A stretch of DNA of 64,000 nt from Antedon mediterranea (lineage: Eukaryota > Echinodermata > Crinoidea > Comatulida > Antedonidae). Each line of letters starts with the position of its first letter. Positions within the stretch are counted from its first letter, which is position 1. A model generated the notes under the pieces. The model made no database searches, was not told the DNA's origin, and saw nothing but the letters and a program-made list of their open reading frames with translations. Of this stretch, positions 1 to 12,700 are shown piece after piece. Location: the NCBI RefSeq assembly GCF_964355755.1, contig NC_092673.1:24433001-24497000 (forward strand), read 5' to 3'. The position numbers and the translations under genes are program-made.

Positions 1-773
1 TCTAATGGGAATCAGGGGTTTTATGAAATCTGTATTTATACGTATAAATGCGCTGCCCTCCTATATATCAACTCAAACGTCTAACTATAATAGCATATAA
101 TGATTTATATTTTCTCGAATTATTGATACAGTATCATTATTGACTTATTTAATTTATATTGGGAAAATTACAATATAAAATCTATTTTGGAATATGATAT
201 GCATATGCATCATTCCAATTGCGAAATTAAGCATTTAACTAATCCGAACATCGCATTTATTTAAAAAATTCATTTTGTATGAAATAAATGGTGATTAAAT
301 TACAGTTCCTGTTTATTGTTATGTTCTCAATTACACATTGACGTCACAATCATTAGGTTTATTTAACTCATGGGTTTTCAACTTTCAGGAGTACTGTGAA
401 CTTTATTTTTAATTTGATTTCGAAAGCAAGTAGGCATAATAAATATCTAATAAACATGTAGGCCTAGGTTATAAACAATATTGGCCTATATAATATATAC
501 AAATATGTAGAATAATTATTAATATAGTGCTACTACAGTAAGTTGTATTAATACAGTGCTTTTAAATAACAGGTAATTAATTTCAATCCGAAGTAAATTT
601 TAATTAGTTCAATGCACCCAACAATCTTTCTAATCCCTGTATTTTTCTTATAGCTTCATCATCATCAGGTACAATCCTTTTTTTAAATGAATCATTTTAA
701 AGGACGCAGTTTGATTTCATGACGTAACAAGCATTTTTCTCGGCATGCTCAGATTGACGTATAGACTTGATAG
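1..773. other. No gene seen
   Basis: AT-rich DNA with several AGGCCTA words; no exon, RNA gene or clear repeat could be supported. Confidence 0.6.
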
Positions 774-945
774 CAGTTGTGGCGTAACGTAGAGACCCGA
801 TGGCCCTGGTTTAGTAACCCTAAGTGGCCCTCTATCCAACACTGGAGGCCTAGGGCGTTTTTAGCCTTTTTTCGACATATTGTAATGCATTTTTTCCCTC
901 TGAGCACTGCTAAGGGGCCCCCATAAGCTAAGAGGCCCCTGGTGA
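774..945 (-). mobile_element. hAT-like MITE, truncated copy (family B)
   Basis: Reverse-complement match to the full element at 11556-11755: the GTGGCGTAACG end, TAAACCAGGGCC, GGCCTCCAGTGTTGGA, ATATGTCGAAAA and ATGGGGGCC segments occur in the same order. The far end has lost its terminal repeat. Confidence 0.7.
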
Positions 946-1540
946 GTATAGTGGCCATTTTTGTTCAAAAGAAAGCTATAATTTATTGGCATAATTAAAT
1001 TAAATTTTTAAGTTAAAGTAAATTAAAGTATGCCAGACGTTTTTGTAAAATAGGGCAAATAAAATACTTCGTTATTAGACTGACTGTAAAGTTCCTTCGT
1101 TCTTTTGTTGGCGATTAAACGTCTGTTAAACACCAAATTATTCCAGTCCTAGATAATTAATGACCGTCGGATGAGAACATTGAACTTGGATGGTATCCGT
1201 CTTGCTGATTGAGAGACAATTTTGTTAATATACCCGATATCCCCCCGATATATACAGTATGTTTAAACGCCGACTACATTTTGAATATATAGTGTATAAC
1301 AGGATACATGTAATTACCACTAGGACTTTTAAAGATAATCAAAAGCATCGCTTAATTATGGTATACTAAAAACATAATTTCCCTTGAAGCATGCAACACG
1401 GATGTTTTATTTTATTCAAGAGACGTTTGATTACTCAGATAGCCTGTAGGAATAGAAGTTCGTTTACTTTTTCAATCATGTTGATGGCTTCAACAAGCCA
1501 TTGTCACCATGCTTTAGAATAAGATGAAATTTAGAATGTA
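946..1540. other. No gene seen
   Basis: AT-rich non-coding DNA between the truncated hAT-like MITE and the TA-flanked MITE; nothing else recognised. Confidence 0.6.
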
Positions 1541-1997
1541 CTACACTAAAAATAGTGTTTAGATCTTAAACATCTATTTTGTACCCACCTTTTCCACACA
1601 TTAACTTTTAAACACGTAATTACACGTTTAGCGTGTTTATACCTAAACGTGTTTATAGCTACATGTTGTTTTCCTTTTGTTTTAGTAGTCAATATGTCAC
1701 TATCATGTTCAGTCAACATGTTTAGGTGCGTGTTTAGCGTTGCGTTCATCATATGGTTTTACTGTATCGGAAAAGAGCTCCACACATGAGCTCCACACAT
1801 GGCAATTTAAACACGTTTAAAACCTAAACGTGTTTTTATATTGCTCCAATATACACGTCACTGATGTGTTTAGTTGGATACAGACTACATGTTTAGATTG
1901 TATTTAGAACCTAAATATGTTTATGGCTAAATGTGTGGGAAAAGTGGGTACAAAATAGTTGTTTATTAAGATCTAAACACTTTTATTTTTATTGTAG
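1541..1997. mobile_element. MITE with about 60-bp inverted ends and TA duplication
   Basis: The left end begins CTACACTAAAAATAGTGTTT and includes GATCTTAAACATCTATTTTG and TACCCACCTTTTCCACACAT. The right end is its imperfect inverse, closing ATTGTAG. TA flanks both sides. The inside repeats AAACGTGTTTA-like palindromes several times. The TA duplication points to a Tc1/mariner-type source; no transposase is inside. Confidence 0.75.
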
Positions 1998-2519
1998 TAT
2001 AGTAGAACATATTCCCTGGACACCCATATTAATTAAAGGAAAGAAATATATATATTAACTATACCAACTGGTACTGGTTCAAGTAACCATCTACATAGAG
2101 ACATCTGGTAGCCATTGACATGAAGTTGACAATTAAAATAATGCTACTTTTTTTTAATACAAAATTTCAATTGGATTTTATTTTTTTCCAATTGATTCAT
2201 ACTTCTTGAGGTTTTTTTGCCTATTTTAATCTCAGAATGTATAATGTATTCATTTTAATTTGAAAAATGAAAGAATTAAATGTTTATTTATTTATCTATA
2301 AGTGACATAGTATATTCAAAATTTGAATCCTTGCCCCTCTTGGATGGCCGTGGCCGCCTCTCGATAATTGTAGTTGTGTTATAAAAAACAAATAGTGTAT
2401 ACAAATTCATTATTGTTATATTAGTCTCATTCCAAAATTGTTTATATCTCTACCAAGCTACCTTCTTTGTTTTCTACTCTTATTCAAACTCCACCCTGTC
2501 TCCCTTTGTTATATTTCTT

Positions 2520-2720
2520 TTATTCCTGTCCACCCAGGCAGCACTTGCCAGCTTTATGCTATGACGTTATCCAAATTCCTTCACAAGTTGCACCGATGAA
2601 GGGCTAGTGTTGCCCGAAAGCTCTGCTAACTTTTCTGGCTGTTTTACTTCTCGTTTTGATTTAGCTTTTCGCTTTTATTTTGTATCTCTATTGAGATCCA
2701 GCCACTGATACCCACAGCAT
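2520..2720 (+). mobile_element. Probable Penelope-like element fragment with a hammerhead-like core
   Basis: Contains CACCGATGAAGGGCTAGTG then TTGCCCGAAAGC (2591-2620): a CCGATGA box, a GGGC/GCCC hairpin and GAAA, i.e. the layout of a hammerhead ribozyme core (consensus CTGATGA...GAAA) with C for the invariant T. The following GCTCTGCTAACTTTTCTGGC and GAGATCCAGCCACTGATACC stretches match what I recall of Penelope-like element ends in marine animals, which are known to carry hammerhead motifs. No reverse-transcriptase frame is attached. Confidence 0.45.
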
Positions 2721-3330
2721 TGTCATTTTTTCAGTAATTTGCCTTTGGATTAATAAACGAACAGTTACAACAAATGACATATTTCCATGGGTCTGTTCGG
2801 CGGATTAATATCCTTTTTGCCTCGTTCGTGATAAATCCATCTTTGTTTTTATAGAAACCATTAAGATATTGGATCTAACACGAATCAATATTCTAATTTA
2901 ATTATAATATTCTATAGATATTCGCCTGAAAATTAATTATCCAAGACATATTAAACAGTTCGTGGTATTAATAGGCTCCAACAATGGTCAATTATCACGT
3001 ATTGGTGTTAGAATTAATTCTGGATTATAACTGGACGTACCTGGTCAACCTACTTTTTCTACTATGACTACTCTTTATGTGTGTGGTATACAATTTAACG
3101 TTAGCACTTGCAAAATTAAGTAAGACATTTAATACTAATGGTATTATACGCAGGAGAAAGTCGTAGAAATCAATTATAATTAGCAATATTTTGGTGGTCT
3201 CTGCGTTGTTAAATTACTTCCGTCATGACCGGGTTTTTTAGTTGTCGAAAATGTAACTATCATTTCTAAATGACGTTTTAATTTGTACATTATTTTCTAT
3301 CTTCTGTTTGATTCATTCTTTAAACACCAG

Positions 3331-3770
3331 TCAGGTGGAAAATGGCAAAAGGCTTCCTACTTTATAGGAGTTTTATCAGATAATCTACATTGTTTTGCAG
3401 GTCTTGTATTGATTTATATTTTTGTTGTATTACACCTTATTTATAGAGGGTGACCCTAAACAGCGTGTTCTGACAAGCAAGGGGCCCTTTTGATGATGAA
3501 TGACAGTGGCTGTGTGTATAATAGTACACCGGGGTAACCCCCTACTCGTCTCGAAAGATGTATTAGGTTATTTAAAGTGCACATGAGCCAGATGTGTATA
3601 CTGGACCTACGGTTTATAGTCCTTATCCGAGAAGATTCGTTCTACCACCAGAACCATGGAGCCAGTGAGGCTCGAACCCTTGCCGGTATTACGGTTCCAT
3701 CGTCTTAACCGCTGGGCCATTTATGTAACATGGCCACAGTGCTGATTTTGCCATCGCCCCAACCTCACAC
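3331..3770. mobile_element. Interrupted copy of the GGTNAGGGGAAAAT MITE
   Basis: CAGGTGGAAAATGGCAAAAG and GCTTCCTACTTTATAG at 3332-3366 match one end of the element at 34363-34455. GGCCACAGTGCTGATTTTGC at 3731-3751 and CCATCGCCCC match the other. Between them lies a family-1 SINE and about 70 bases of other DNA, so the SINE probably inserted into the MITE. Confidence 0.6.
3440..3722 (-). mobile_element. tRNA-derived SINE (family 1), minus-strand copy
   Basis: The reverse complement carries the tRNA-like head (CGGTTAAGACGATGGAACCG, then AAGGGTTCGAGCCTC as B box), followed by GGATAAGGACTATAAACCGT, TACATCTTTCGAGACGAGTA and GGGGTTACCCCGGTGTA as in the other copies. It interrupts a small MITE (see 3331-3770). 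Confidence 0.85.
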
Positions 3771-4547
3771 ATTATCTGTATTATGCCTATATTAGCAGTA
3801 GGCGTCATTTTTCCAATTACCGTGGTGTTTAGTGAAGTTTTGTTGTTTCAAAGACAGAATTTATCTTAAATTAAATGACATAATAAATCCTAAATAAATG
3901 AAACACAAAAATAAATGATATATTGTATAAACGACAGTGCTATGTTTAACCTATTTTAATGTACTTTTCAATTGTGCCAGATGTAATGAGTCATTACTGT
4001 TCTGTACTTTCTTAGTAAATGATGGGTGAGTTAGAACACAATGCTCTCTAAATAGCTAAGGTTCCATTTACCAAGACAACTCTAATTATAATAACTTAAA
4101 TAAATTTAATAAATGCGCTGAATGACGTCATTCACAACACTTCATTAATTCGAGCGTTGATTAGTTTTGCCAGTGAGTTATGCAAATTACTTAATGTTGA
4201 TTTAAACCTGTTATGTTTAATGCGTTAATAAAGTGTTGAGATATAGAGGGCAGTAGTAGATAGTAGAGTACTATGGTTGGTCCATATCAAATGAACTGCT
4301 TGAAAATGTTATCTTTATTGTAATTATATACTAGCGTAAGTGAGTGGGTTTTTTTTATCGAGATACCGAACCCTATCCCAAATTATTACTAAGCTGATTA
4401 TTATTTATTATTTTATTACCTCTTTGCCCTTTAAGCTAATCTTGTTACCAGTTCCAACTTTATTGAAAGGTAAAATGGAACCAGATAATTATAGTGGGCA
4501 GCAAACACATACAACCACAAGATGCTTCTGTTCTACGTTTACTAAGC

Positions 4548-4662
4548 TAAAGCTTGTTTCACACTAGGAGACGCAATGAAAGGACGATAGTCTGATTGGT
4601 CAAATTGCTTACGTTGCGCTTACGTCCGACGTTGTTGCGACTTAGTAGGAACCAAGCTTAAA
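4548..4662. mobile_element. Probable small MITE with AAGCTTG ends
   Basis: AAAGCTTGTTTCACACTAGG on the left is mirrored by ACTTAGTAGGAACCAAGCTT on the right, with GACGCAAT/GTTGCG motifs just inside. A similar end (GCGTCCTAGTGTAAACCAAGC) is seen at 12341-12361. Confidence 0.45.
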
Positions 4663-6377
4663 GGCCAGGTGCGGGCAAAAAATTTCTATTGATCATACAT
4701 TCCAATAATTATCGATCTATAGTTTCCCCTATGTTTCATAATTTTTGGGATTTTATTTGTGTTACACAAGCTTTTTGAAAATTAGCACTTTCTTATCAGA
4801 TAGTTCAAATTACACAGTAAAATCTCTATTCTTTTGTACACAAATCTTGAAAATAGAGAGGCATTTTAAAAAGCTATGAAAAATAAAAAATGTTATCAGA
4901 TGACTAAATATAGGTAATATAACTTGAATTTTACATTTCTGGTATTTTTATTCAACTTCAGAATTTTATTTTCATGCTATAGCAAAAATTATCCACCGTA
5001 TATCCACTATCTTTTTTCACCTTCTAGAGAGTCACCAGACATGTTATTACATTATGTTAACTACCTAACTACTGAAAAAAAGTCTTCCTAGTTTTTTTGG
5101 CAGAATTTTGCCAAATTTTGTATTGTGTAATTGTAATGTTTTTTCGTCTTGATTTCTGTTACAAATATTAGATTTATATACAATTAACCAGATATTATGT
5201 TTAAAATTCATGCCTGTACCTGAGCTTTAAGAGTCCTCCTTAAGTTGCGTTCGCATCATCAAGCCCGGATCCGGTGTGCCGGAAGAAAAATGGGGCCGCG
5301 TTGCGTTAATTTAAGCAGTACTTCTTTACATTCAAAACACATAACACATAAGCCTAACACAATTGATTGTGTTTATATGTTTAATAATAAAGAATACAAA
5401 AGGTAATTACAATATGTATACCGTATTTATATACAATAATATAAAATAAAGGTGAAAGCATCTACGTTGATATAAAGCATTATATACATTTAACAAATCA
5501 TATTTGAATTAAATTAGTTTAATTTTTTAAATAAATATTCAGAACATAACTTTATACCAATAACGTGTTTGGGTTTTTATAATATTCAATAATACCGAAA
5601 ATCCCATTAGTGTTTTCTTCCTTAGCAGCCATTCTTTTCCAAAAATGTCTAAGCTCTTTAACAAACCTCGATCCCCTGCACTCTGAAAATCAATGGAACC
5701 ACCATCCCCGCCTCCCGAAGGTCACCTCATACCAAACCAACCCAGCCCAATGAATAAAATAATTCATTTAATCTCATCCAACTCCCCCTTCCCCTCCCCA
5801 TGAGTATGTCGTAAGAATACAATACAATAACAACAAGTTCGTAGATAACCTTATAACTGCCATTTTAAGAATTAGTAAATGAAGTAGGCCTACGCCCGTA
5901 TCGTTGCTGTACATTAAATCGAGGACGATATTTTTTTGTTTTGTATATCGTCTAATTTGAAATTAATCTATTAAGAATTCAGGGAGACTTACTTACATTA
6001 GATGTTTAACTTAAACCCTTATAACAATAGCCTACACTAATTGAACGTTATCGCCAAATAACGTTACTTTTTAGGCCATCAGCTGCAAGTATAGGCATAA
6101 AGTATAAACACAAAAGGGCTACAAATATAATGTGTTTAATACACTAAACAACACATAAAACGTCATCACAAATATGCATAAATCTAAATTATACAACGGA
6201 ATTATATAGCTACAATATAATACATAAATATATTACCATAAATTACCTACAATCCAATTAATTTTCAAAAATATATTTCTAATTCTATAGGTATAGAGTA
6301 GCAATAGACCAGTATGCCCACAATTACTGTAAGTCTAAAATTAAAAGGAAAAACTAGATATGGTTTTGTTATAAAAT
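4663..6377. other. Intergenic DNA downstream of the EGF-repeat gene
   Basis: No exon seen. The segment AAAGGCCAGGTGCGGGCAAA near 4660 resembles AAAGCCTAGGTGCGGGAGAA near 30721, so it may be a low-copy repeat. Confidence 0.55.
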
Positions 6378-6383
6378 TTTATT
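6378..6383 (-). promoter_or_regulatory. Possible polyadenylation signal of the EGF-repeat gene
   Basis: TTTATT on the plus strand (AATAAA on the minus strand) lies about 330 bases past the stop codon. The hexamer is common in AT-rich DNA, so the assignment is weak. Confidence 0.25.
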
Positions 6384-6714
6384 TATGTTATGTTTTTTTT
6401 AAATATTCGTTTTGTTAGTTTCCATGAGTTCAACTATATTTTTATCTTGCAGTATAAATTGTTTCTGACCACAAAGGACGTTTTGACGATCTCAAACTGC
6501 TCAACTGAAAATATGGTACGAATTTTTGTTTCTTCTAAAATTGTTATAAATGGACACTTAAAAAAATTCAAGTTGAAATGAACTTGTTCTTGGAATTGTC
6601 CACAATGTTTGGTTTTTTCAATACACTGTGCATTACCAACGTTGACTCGTGAAAAACGTCTGGTTGAAAGACCATCAACTTAGTACAAAGTTTTGCAACG
6701 CTTGTTGGCGCTGT

Positions 6715-6758
6715 TCACGGAATTGCCTTGGTTAATTCGCATACATCTCCTTGATAGC
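6715..6758 (-). CDS. EGF-repeat gene, exon 9 (C-terminus)
   Basis: A 44-base terminal coding exon after the acceptor TTTCACTAG. In phase 1 it reads [14 protein letters not shown] and stops at TGA (6717-6715). The GYQGDVCE segment completes the last EGF domain, which strongly supports the join. Only five residues follow the final cysteine pair, so there is no membrane anchor. Confidence 0.88.
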
Positions 6759-9700
6759 CTAGTGAAATAAAAAGCATTACATTTTGTTATTTGACAATAT
6801 TACTAATACAGCAATACATCGTAATTATACAGTTATGTTATTAGTATTATAAGATAAAATTACTTTATTATTATGTTATACGACATCAATTTTGACTCTA
6901 ATACTGTAAAAGTTAAAACGCAGCAAGGCCTAGGCTAAAACATTGAATAGGAATTTTGTATTCATGTGTAAGAAAATTGGGTAGGTTATTAAATTGATTG
7001 TAACACGGACACGATAGGTGCAGGCTACACTGAAAAAGAAAAATGCATCGTACCGTTTCGACAAATACATCTAAATCCGTTAATTTCCGCCACACAGTCT
7101 CCTCCATTTAAACATGGAAAACTCAGACAATAGTCGATTATATTTTCACAGAACTGTCCGTCATATCCCGGCATGCACCTGCAATCATATCCATCCAATG
7201 TATTAACGCACTGGCCACAGTGCAAACACGGTGATGAAACGCATGAATCTACGTATTTTACGTCACACAGTTCACCCGTGAAACCATACGAACACGCACA
7301 TTCGAAATTCCCGCCCATTTTTAGTTTACACACTCCGTGGTTATTACACGGGTTTGATAGACAAGGGTCTTGGATTTCTGCACATCCTAGCCCTCCATAT
7401 CCGGGCATACAGATACACCTGTACCCCGCGACCTGATCTACACAAATTGCTCCGTTGGTACATGGCTTGTTCTTGCACTCATCATTGTTCATTTCACATC
7501 TCGAGCCTGAAAATCCTGGACCGCACGAACAATGATATGAATTTACACCATCGATGCAGTTACCATAAAAACATGGATTTGATGCGCATTCGTCAATATT
7601 CATTGCGCATGTCTTACCAGTGAATCCAGATTGGCAATCACACGTGAAATTTCCATGCTGTGAGCTACAATCGCCACCATTTTGGCATGGTTGACTTGCA
7701 CACGCGTCGATCCAGTGTTTGCAATTTTCACCGTAGTTATTACTCAAACAAAGACACTTATAACCGTTGAATTTGTCAATACACGTCCCACCGTTAATAC
7801 AAGGGTTGCCAGCGCATTCGTCTACCTGTAATTCGCATAGTTCACCAGTCGTGCCCGATTCGCATAAACAGATAAAACCATTAACAAGATCTTTACAGAC
7901 ACCAGAATTACGACAAGGATTGGATGCACACTCATCGAGGTCGACCGCACAATATCGTCCTTTGAATCCTTTTTGGCATCTGCACGAATACGTCCCAACT
8001 TTATCAACACACCTTCCTCCGTGCAGGCAAGGCGACGAGGCACATTCATTTATATTTACTTCACAATTTTCTCCAGTGAAACCTTTAGCGCAGGAACAAG
8101 AATAACCATTCACACTGTCCTCGCACCTGCCACCATGTTGGCACGGGTTGCTCCTACATTCGAAGACTTCAGCCTCACAATGCTGGCCTTCGAATCCAGC
8201 AACACAAATACATTCATATCCGCTGACATGCTCAACGCAAGAGCCGTTGTTAAGACACGGAGCTGAGCCGCACTCAAGAATTTCCAACTCACAATGTCGC
8301 CCTTCAAATCCATCTGCGCATATACAGACGTAGTGGTTTACACGGTCAATGCAGGTAGAATTGATGGCACATGGATTAGAGGCACATTCATTAATATCAT
8401 CATCACACGTATCGCCTATAAAGCCCGCCGGACAGACGCAGATAAACGTATCGTTACCGTCGACACATTTGCCTCCATTTATACAAGGTAAACTTTTGCA
8501 TTCATTGATATTCAACTGACAGTTTGATCCTTCGAAGCCGCTTTGACATTGGCATGTATATCCCACACCTTTATCAAGTATGCACAGACCACCATTTTCA
8601 CATGGATCAGAATTGCAGAAGTTAACATCCAATTCGCAGACGACACCTTCAAAAGCGGACGGACAAATACATCTGAAACCATTCACTTCGTTGATACACT
8701 CGGCGTCATGTAGACAAGGGGAGCTATGACATTCGTTTATGTCATGTTTGCAAGTAAGACCGTGATAGCCTGGCGAAGAAAATAATTTAAAGATATTAGG
8801 TAAGTGTTTGTTGCAAACATGTACTCTCTGCCTGACTCCGGACCGTGACAAGACAGGAAAATATCATAACTTTTTCCAATAATACGTCATCGCGCTTCAT
8901 GCATATTCAAATATTTCGTTAAGAAGAACTTCCACTAACCTGGGTTGCAGTAGCATGTGTATCCATTGTTTCCATCGATGCAGACGCCGTGGTTACAAGG
9001 ACTGCTCTGGCATTCATTGACGTCTTCCTGGCAGTATTGTCCGACAAACCCAGGCTGACACCTACATAGACGTTGGCCGCTGTTGTAGTAGCAGATGCCG
9101 TTGTTCTTGCAAGGGTCGTTGATGCAGCTGTCTGTATCGTTTTGGCAAGTTTCACCAGTAAAACCAGTTTCGCAAAGGCACTGGAAATCATTGACCTGTT
9201 AAAAAATTAGTGACATAATTACTTGAGTTATAATGAAACACGGAATGTAGATTAATATTGATTAGATCTGTAGTGTGACCATCTTCCTCTTCCCTTTCCC
9301 CATCATCATCACCACCACCGGCAACGTTGGTGCTGGCAGTGACGTAACGGCTATGAGCGCTTCGAAAAGGCTAAACGTCTTAGGCCTCCAGCGTGGGAAC
9401 TTGGAGAGCCACTTATGTTTCCTAAACCAGGGGCCTCAGACCTCTGAGTTACGTCACTGGGTGCTGGTCCTGATGTACCGTAAGTCAAGTGTCAACTATT
9501 TTAGAGTATTGTAACAGTGGTGGCGTGATGAATTTACTCACATGGCTTTAAATCGATTATTTCTTTGGCAGAAGAAACACTTTTGTTTTTAGCAAGATTA
9601 CGTAACTGGTTTTGTTTAATAACTTACCTTGTCTACGCAAGTAGCTCCATTAAAGCACGGTTCCTGGAAGCAGTCATCAATATTGACGTCACACGTGTTA

Positions 9701-12700
9701 CCAGTGTACCCCGCTTTACAGAAACAACTGAATGAATTGACCGCTGTGGAAAACAGATATTTTTTTCAATTATATTGAATACTTTTATTCAACAAAATTT
9801 TAAGGACGTATATAAGTCAGAGAAATCACAGTTTTTTCGCTATCGCCTTTAAATTTCACGTACAAGCTTATCCATGTAGTTTGGTCAGCTACTTCATCGA
9901 TAGGATATCGGTACTTATTAATTCATTGTTACTTATTAATTAATCGATTATTAATTCATCTATATTTATTAATTCATCGATATGTTTTCATTCATCGATA
10001 CTTAATAAATAAACCTATTTAGTTGGAAATCCACGTAAATCACACATTATGCACCCGGGTTTTCATTTTTAAAACTTTATGATAATGCCCTATAAGCCCA
10101 AGTAGATTTTATTTCCTTCATATTAAAGAACCCTGTTGAAACTTATCCCTATTAGAAATTTAATACAATACTTTATGTCGGGTTTATCAACTATGTGTGG
10201 TTTCAACACAAGTGTTCTATTAAAGGCCTCATGATTCATGGATTCTTTTCCATGCGAATTTGATTTTGGAAAGCTTTTAATCCAATTATTAGACTAGCAA
10301 ACGTTTGTCATGTTCACACACTTGAATATTATTACACGTCACAGTTAAACCACACGTGTTTGTAGTACTATACCCCAGCGGACAAGGATCAATTGGATTT
10401 CTAATCCACTGTTGTATCTGATAAGTTTCAATCTCGTTCTTGAATACAAAGCATTGAGAAACTTTCTCCATGGTTTAAGCAATATGCGCGCCTACCTAAT
10501 TAAAATAACGTAAGTATTGTGATTTATTGCATGATTAGGACGGTTCCACAGTGTGATATGCCCAAATATGGTAGTGATACGACATCATCATGTCCATATA
10601 TGGGCACATCACACTAGTTTGATAGTGTAGACTGAGCGTCTTGGTAAAGTTGCTCCTTGATTTCATTCCTCTTTGTTATGGAAGGTCTCTAAAGCTCAAA
10701 CTTTATGTGAAAAAAATATGTGATGTGCCAATATATGATCACAATGATGTCATAAATATCATCATAACCATAAATGTTGTCATATTACTACCATATTTGG
10801 GCATATCACTACCACATTTGGGAACATCACCCTTTTTGAATCAAACTAGATTGATAGTGTAGACAGAGCTTAAATTGATACAATAGAACTCATATTAAAA
10901 AGACACCTACGGGACATATGCCCCCAACATAATTAGCTCTTGTACCAAAACTATTTTTCTTTCTAATTCCACGGCGAAGTAATTTAGTATAGAAGTGTCC
11001 CTGAATGGGTTTAATTAAAAAGGGGTTCTAGTTATACCATAAATGAAGTTTTATTTTACCTTTCCATTTAGCTCAATCCATTGGATAATAGGCCTACAGT
11101 ATTTAAGTGCTAAATTACAATGATACAACAATTATCCATATAAAAATAGGTACCATGCTATTATTATTATTATTTTGATCTCATCAAAAGTAATGATTGA
11201 TATCAAAAATATTATTGCAAAAGATTTCCTGTGAATTATATATTTAGATTAAGATTAACTGCTATCTGACGTCACGCAAGCATCTTTCACTTTAACAATA
11301 TAAAACATACGTTATAATTATCGCAAATAACCTGAAATTGATCGGTCGAATTTTATCATGTCACGCAGTATCGCTGGGGAGAGGGTTTACACTTTCTTAC
11401 AGCATACACAGCTCTGGCTACACTATCAAACTAATTTGACAAAAAACTGTGATGTGCACAAATATAATAGTGATATACCCAAATATGGTAGTGATATGAC
11501 ATCATAATGTTTTGTCACATAAAGTTTGATAGTGTAGGCAGCTTAAGCATACACACAGTGGCGTAACGGCTATGAGTGCTCACTGGCTTAACCTAGGGGC
11601 CCCGTATCTTATGGGGGCCTCTGAGCAGTGTCCAGAGGAAAAAAACAAGCATTAAATATGTCGAAAAGGTCTAAAAACACACGAGGCCTCCATCGTTGGA
11701 GGGCCACTTGGGTTTCCTAAGCCAGATGGACTCGGGCCTCTGCGTTACGCCACTGCATACACGCCATAATATTTCATACTGAAAGCGTCTTGATTTAAAA
11801 CACGGTTAATTTTAAATGTTTTTTTTAATGTTTTGATAATTGACATTAATCTACCACGTGCCATTACACAAATTTGATTCAAACAACATAAAACGAAAAT
11901 GAAAATTTACAATCAAGTTTTGGAAGATAAAAAACTGACCCAAAACATAATAATTGGGTTCAGGGAAATTTCGTAAATTGACTTTAATATTTTTAAATCG
12001 TGAAGCCTATTTATTGCAATTATTATTTGTAATAATAAATTATTTTAGAATTTAATGATACTTATATTAATAACCAAAACATGAAAGCTATAGGCTAAAG
12101 TCGAAATCTTGTAAAACCCATTTTCATCTTAAATGATACACGAAAAGATATTTCTCAAAAATTATTAATAGAATGGAGCAAATAAAGATATCTTTTACTT
12201 TCAATTTGAATTGTTTAGCTTAGAGATTAAAACATCGTAACAATGTTTGTATACTGAAAACGTCACAGCTTAATAAAAGCTACCAGCGGTACGCGACGAG
12301 ATATTGGTCAATAAGTTTCGCGTACTTCTTGCTTCAATTGCGTCCTAGTGTAAACCAAGCGTTACATTTAAATATTAAGACTTGGAAAAATATTTTAGGC
12401 ACCTATTTCTCAATGCGGTTAAGGTAATACATTTGATTTCAACATGTGCCTATCACATATGTGAGTAATCCGCACACCGATAACATCTTACAAAATTACC
12501 TGAAATCCCCTTGCGTCAGATATTAAAGTTTAAAGAACCGCTCAGCCAATGAGCGATTAGGACAATGTACATCGATGAGTTGTCCAACACAACGAATAAC
12601 AAACACTCACTGTGATTGGTTAATATAATAACAAACTATAGTCTATCTTTAGTTTACACATTGTTTTGTTGTCTGAATTTGTGCTGAGAGTGTTTGTTGA

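Noticed and set aside
6913-7107. 64-codon minus-strand frame at the end of EGF exon 8
   Set aside because: It is a different frame crossing the exon 8 donor; the true product continues in exon 9 at 6758.
7173-8491. Several plus-strand open frames of 60-112 codons
   Set aside because: They lie opposite the EGF exon 8 and reflect its cysteine-codon bias.
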